Source of the DNA: UMGS1613 sp045636225
GTDB lineage: Bacteria; Bacillota_I; Bacilli_A; RF39; UBA660
Length of the DNA: 6,433 nucleotides
Assembly: GCA_045636225.1 (NCBI GenBank)
Contig: JAZTXB010000118.1
Location: 1 to 6,433, forward strand
Direction of reading: 5' to 3'
The notes below the pieces were generated by a model, which was not told the DNA's origin, did not search any database, and saw only the letters and a list, made by a program, of their open reading frames with translations. Both the position numbers and the translations under genes were made by a program. Below are positions 5,265 to 6,433 of this stretch, piece after piece. Each line of letters opens with the position of its first letter. Position 1 is the first letter of the stretch.

Positions 5265-6248
5265 AATAAACTAATGAGAAAGAAATATCTAAATACTATT
5301 ACAAGTAAATTAGGACAGGTTGTTGTAACTAATGATGAAATAATTTGCTATGTAGATAAAGAAAAATTAAATAGTTTTAAAAGTGAACTTTGTTATGATT
5401 TAAGATTAAGTGGTGCACAAAAGTTATCAAGATCAATATTAGATAAATATGACTTAAACAAACCTGTTCATTATATTATAGATGGAATCTATTTTGATAA
5501 TGGATTATGTTTAAATTCAGATATGAATGTTCATGTTGAATTTAAGAATTGTATATTTGGTAATAAACTTCATATAAAAGAAGCAGATTTAGTAACGCTT
5601 AATAATAATAAGTATAATCCTAGAGACTTTCTTATTGGAGGTTGTGTTTTCGATTGTTCAGCAAAAAAATTAAAAATTGAAAAAGAGCGTTTTATAGATT
5701 TTAAATATTTAAGAGAAGGAAGTAAAAGATTTGGAATGAATATTGCTGTAGAGAATCTTGAAATTTTAGATTCATCTATTTTGATAACTAAAGATGAAGG
5801 TTCAATAGAAATAATTGCAGATAAAATAGACATAAAAGATACTTCAATAAATTGTCACAATACAGTTTCTATTAAATCAAATATGTTAAATTTAGATAAT
5901 AGTAGAGTAGAATCAAAAACTAAAATAGTTTTATATGACCAAAGCAGTAATAATAATAACAATATAATTATGGGAATAAAAGCTCCTAAAATAATTTATA
6001 ATGGAATAGATATAACTAAAAAAGAAGAACCTAAATTAAATAAAAATCAGTTATTAACTATACTTGCAACTCAGTTAAAAACTATAGAAATAAATAAAAC
6101 AAATCAAGAAAGAAGAAGACTAAGAAAAAATTTAATATATGAGTTAAGATCTCTTAGAAATAAAACCCAATCAATCAATGAAGAAAAAATACTTAAATTA
6201 AAACAAGAATTAGATAATGAAATTATTGATAAAATAATAAAAAAATAG
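5262..6248 (+). CDS. Unrecognised protein: beta-solenoid-like middle with a charged helical tail
   Basis: I do not recognise this 328-residue protein. It has no signal peptide, membrane segment or catalytic motif. Residues 1 to about 65 are mixed and basic. About 66-245 is a run of short alternating beta-type strands separated by Asn/Asp/Gly turns (for example IIDGIYFDNGLCL, VEFKNCIFGNKLHI, LEILDSSILI, IEIIADKIDIKDTSI, VSIKSNMLNLDNSRV), the rhythm of a right-handed beta-helix or bactofilin-like solenoid. A poly-Asn stretch (SSNNNNNI) follows near its end. From 253 the protein is a Lys/Arg/Glu/Leu-rich helix, likely coiled coil (ERRRLRKNL, LKLKQELDNEI). The likely character is an intracellular scaffold or structural protein; that is an inference from composition. 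It has its own promoter and terminator, so it is a monocistronic unit separate from the NAD operon. Confidence 0.65.
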   Translation: MNKLMRKKYLNTITSKLGQVVVTNDEIICYVDKEKLNSFKSELCYDLRLSGAQKLSRSILDKYDLNKPVHYIIDGIYFDNGLCLNSDMNVHVEFKNCIFGNKLHIKEADLVTLNNNKYNPRDFLIGGCVFDCSAKKLKIEKERFIDFKYLREGSKRFGMNIAVENLEILDSSILITKDEGSIEIIADKIDIKDTSINCHNTVSIKSNMLNLDNSRVESKTKIVLYDQSSNNNNNIIMGIKAPKIIYNGIDITKKEEPKLNKNQLLTILATQLKTIEINKTNQERRRLRKNLIYELRSLRNKTQSINEEKILKLKQELDNEIIDKIIKK

Positions 6249-6305
6249 ATTAGAATAACATATAGGTGTAAACAAGTATATTTTTACAAAAAATTAATTT
6301 TTTAT

Positions 6306-6341
6306 AATACATAGTGACCCCAGGTTATTATGTATTTTTTT
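6306..6341 (+). terminator. Strong intrinsic terminator after the solenoid-like gene
   Basis: AATACATAGTGACC (6306-6319) pairs with GGTTATTATGTATT (6323-6336), a 14-bp stem including two G-T wobbles and closing C-G pairs on a 3-base CCA loop. It is followed by a T run to 6341. There is no matching A run on the left arm, so it acts on the + strand only. Confidence 0.88.
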
Positions 6342-6350
6342 GATTTGATA

Positions 6351-6356
6351 TATAAT
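6351..6356 (+). promoter_or_regulatory. -10 element for the right-edge gene
   Basis: A perfect TATAAT lies just after the terminator T run, giving a predicted start near 6363 and a leader of about 20 bases before ATG 6384. No convincing -35 is present. An overlapping TGATATATA (6346-6354) is an alternative extended -10. Confidence 0.45.
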
Positions 6357-6370
6357 AATTAGTCATAGAT

Positions 6371-6380
6371 TGGAGGTGAG
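6371..6380 (+). promoter_or_regulatory. Strong ribosome binding site of the right-edge gene
   Basis: TGGAGGTGAG is an almost full match to the anti-Shine-Dalgarno, three bases before AAT-flanked ATG 6384. It is the best ribosome binding site in the window and supports the partial gene despite its short visible length. Confidence 0.8.
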
Positions 6381-6383
6381 AAT

Positions 6384-6433
6384 ATGTGGTCAAGTTATCA
6401 AGAAATGTATATGAATATTGATAATGAGAAATT
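6384..6433 (+). CDS. 5' end of a gene cut by the right edge, unknown product
   Basis: ATG 6384 opens a frame of 16 complete codons, beginning MWSSYQEMYMNIDNEK, and runs off the window without a stop. The excellent ribosome binding site at 6371-6380 and the new -10 at 6351-6356 after a terminator support a real gene. The visible residues are too few to name a family. Confidence 0.65.
   Translation, partial: MWSSYQEMYMNIDNEK

Larger units (their letters stand above)
6249..6383. other. Intergenic stretch with terminator and promoter
   Basis: This is the only intergenic region over 100 bases. It holds a perfect 16-base A/T palindrome (6288-6303), a short inverted repeat TGTAAA/TTTACA (6267-6272 and 6283-6288), a strong terminator (6306-6341), a -10 element (6351-6356), and a ribosome binding site (6371-6380). 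No small ORF or RNA gene is seen. Confidence 0.7.

Noticed and set aside
5570..5833. 87-codon open frame on the minus strand inside the solenoid-like gene
   Set aside because: It is fully contained in a longer, better supported + strand gene, has no recognisable motif, and its Ser/Ile/Leu-rich product is what antisense reading of Lys/Asp/Asn codons gives.
6267..6303. TGTAAA/TTTACA inverted repeat and A/T palindrome as regulator operators
   Set aside because: Such short A/T symmetry is expected by chance in this composition, it lies between a stop codon and a terminator, and no second copy was found at another promoter.
6249..6383. Riboswitch or leader RNA before the right-edge gene
   Set aside because: The predicted transcript start leaves only about 20 leader bases, and the upstream hairpin is a simple terminator for the previous gene.
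1..6433. Mycoplasma-type code (TGA as Trp)
   Set aside because: Every Trp codon seen is TGG and no in-frame TGA occurs in any gene.

Overview
The window is very A+T-rich DNA (roughly a quarter G+C by eye) with every gene on the + strand. It reads like a low-GC Bacillota, such as a gut-type Bacilli/Erysipelotrichia-like or Mollicutes-related lineage. The support is AGGTGA-type ribosome binding sites, AGA arginine codons, tight gene packing, and DUF5662 and NrtR-like proteins that are typical of Firmicutes. Every Trp is TGG and no gene contains an in-frame TGA, so the standard code applies rather than the Mycoplasma code. The lineage call is an inference from composition and protein style only.

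Layout. One long co-directional unit runs from the left edge to about 5232 and holds eight genes: (1) a small protein with a Ser/Cys-repeat tail, (2) a radical SAM enzyme, (3) a stand-alone CinA C-terminal/PncC-type NMN deamidase, (4) a DUF5662 protein, (5) NAD kinase, (6) an RdgB/HAM1 house-cleaning nucleotide pyrophosphatase, (7) an unrecognised protein with weak ADP-ribosyltransferase-like features, and (8) an NrtR-type Nudix plus winged-helix regulator. Gaps are 0 to 23 bases or overlaps of 1 base. An AT-rich hairpin with a T run overlaps the end of gene 8. Its T run leads directly into an extended -10 promoter for gene 9, a 328-residue unrecognised protein with a beta-solenoid-like middle and a charged helical tail. 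Gene 9 ends at a strong 14-bp terminator, and a new promoter and ribosome binding site start gene 10, which is cut by the right edge.

How the genes may work together. Genes 1 and 2 look like a RiPP precursor and its radical SAM maturase: a long helical, charged leader ends in a tandem 9-residue unit with cysteines exactly nine residues apart. This is the most likely undescribed system here. Genes 3, 5 and 8 share an NAD theme (NMN recycling, NAD phosphorylation, NAD-metabolite sensing). Gene 7, if it really is an ART-fold protein, would fit that theme. The RiPP-like pair is fused to the NAD genes by a 1-base junction, so the two parts are probably co-transcribed. Whether they are functionally linked cannot be told from the sequence. 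Any transporter, peptidase or leader-binding partner for the peptide would have to lie upstream of the window.
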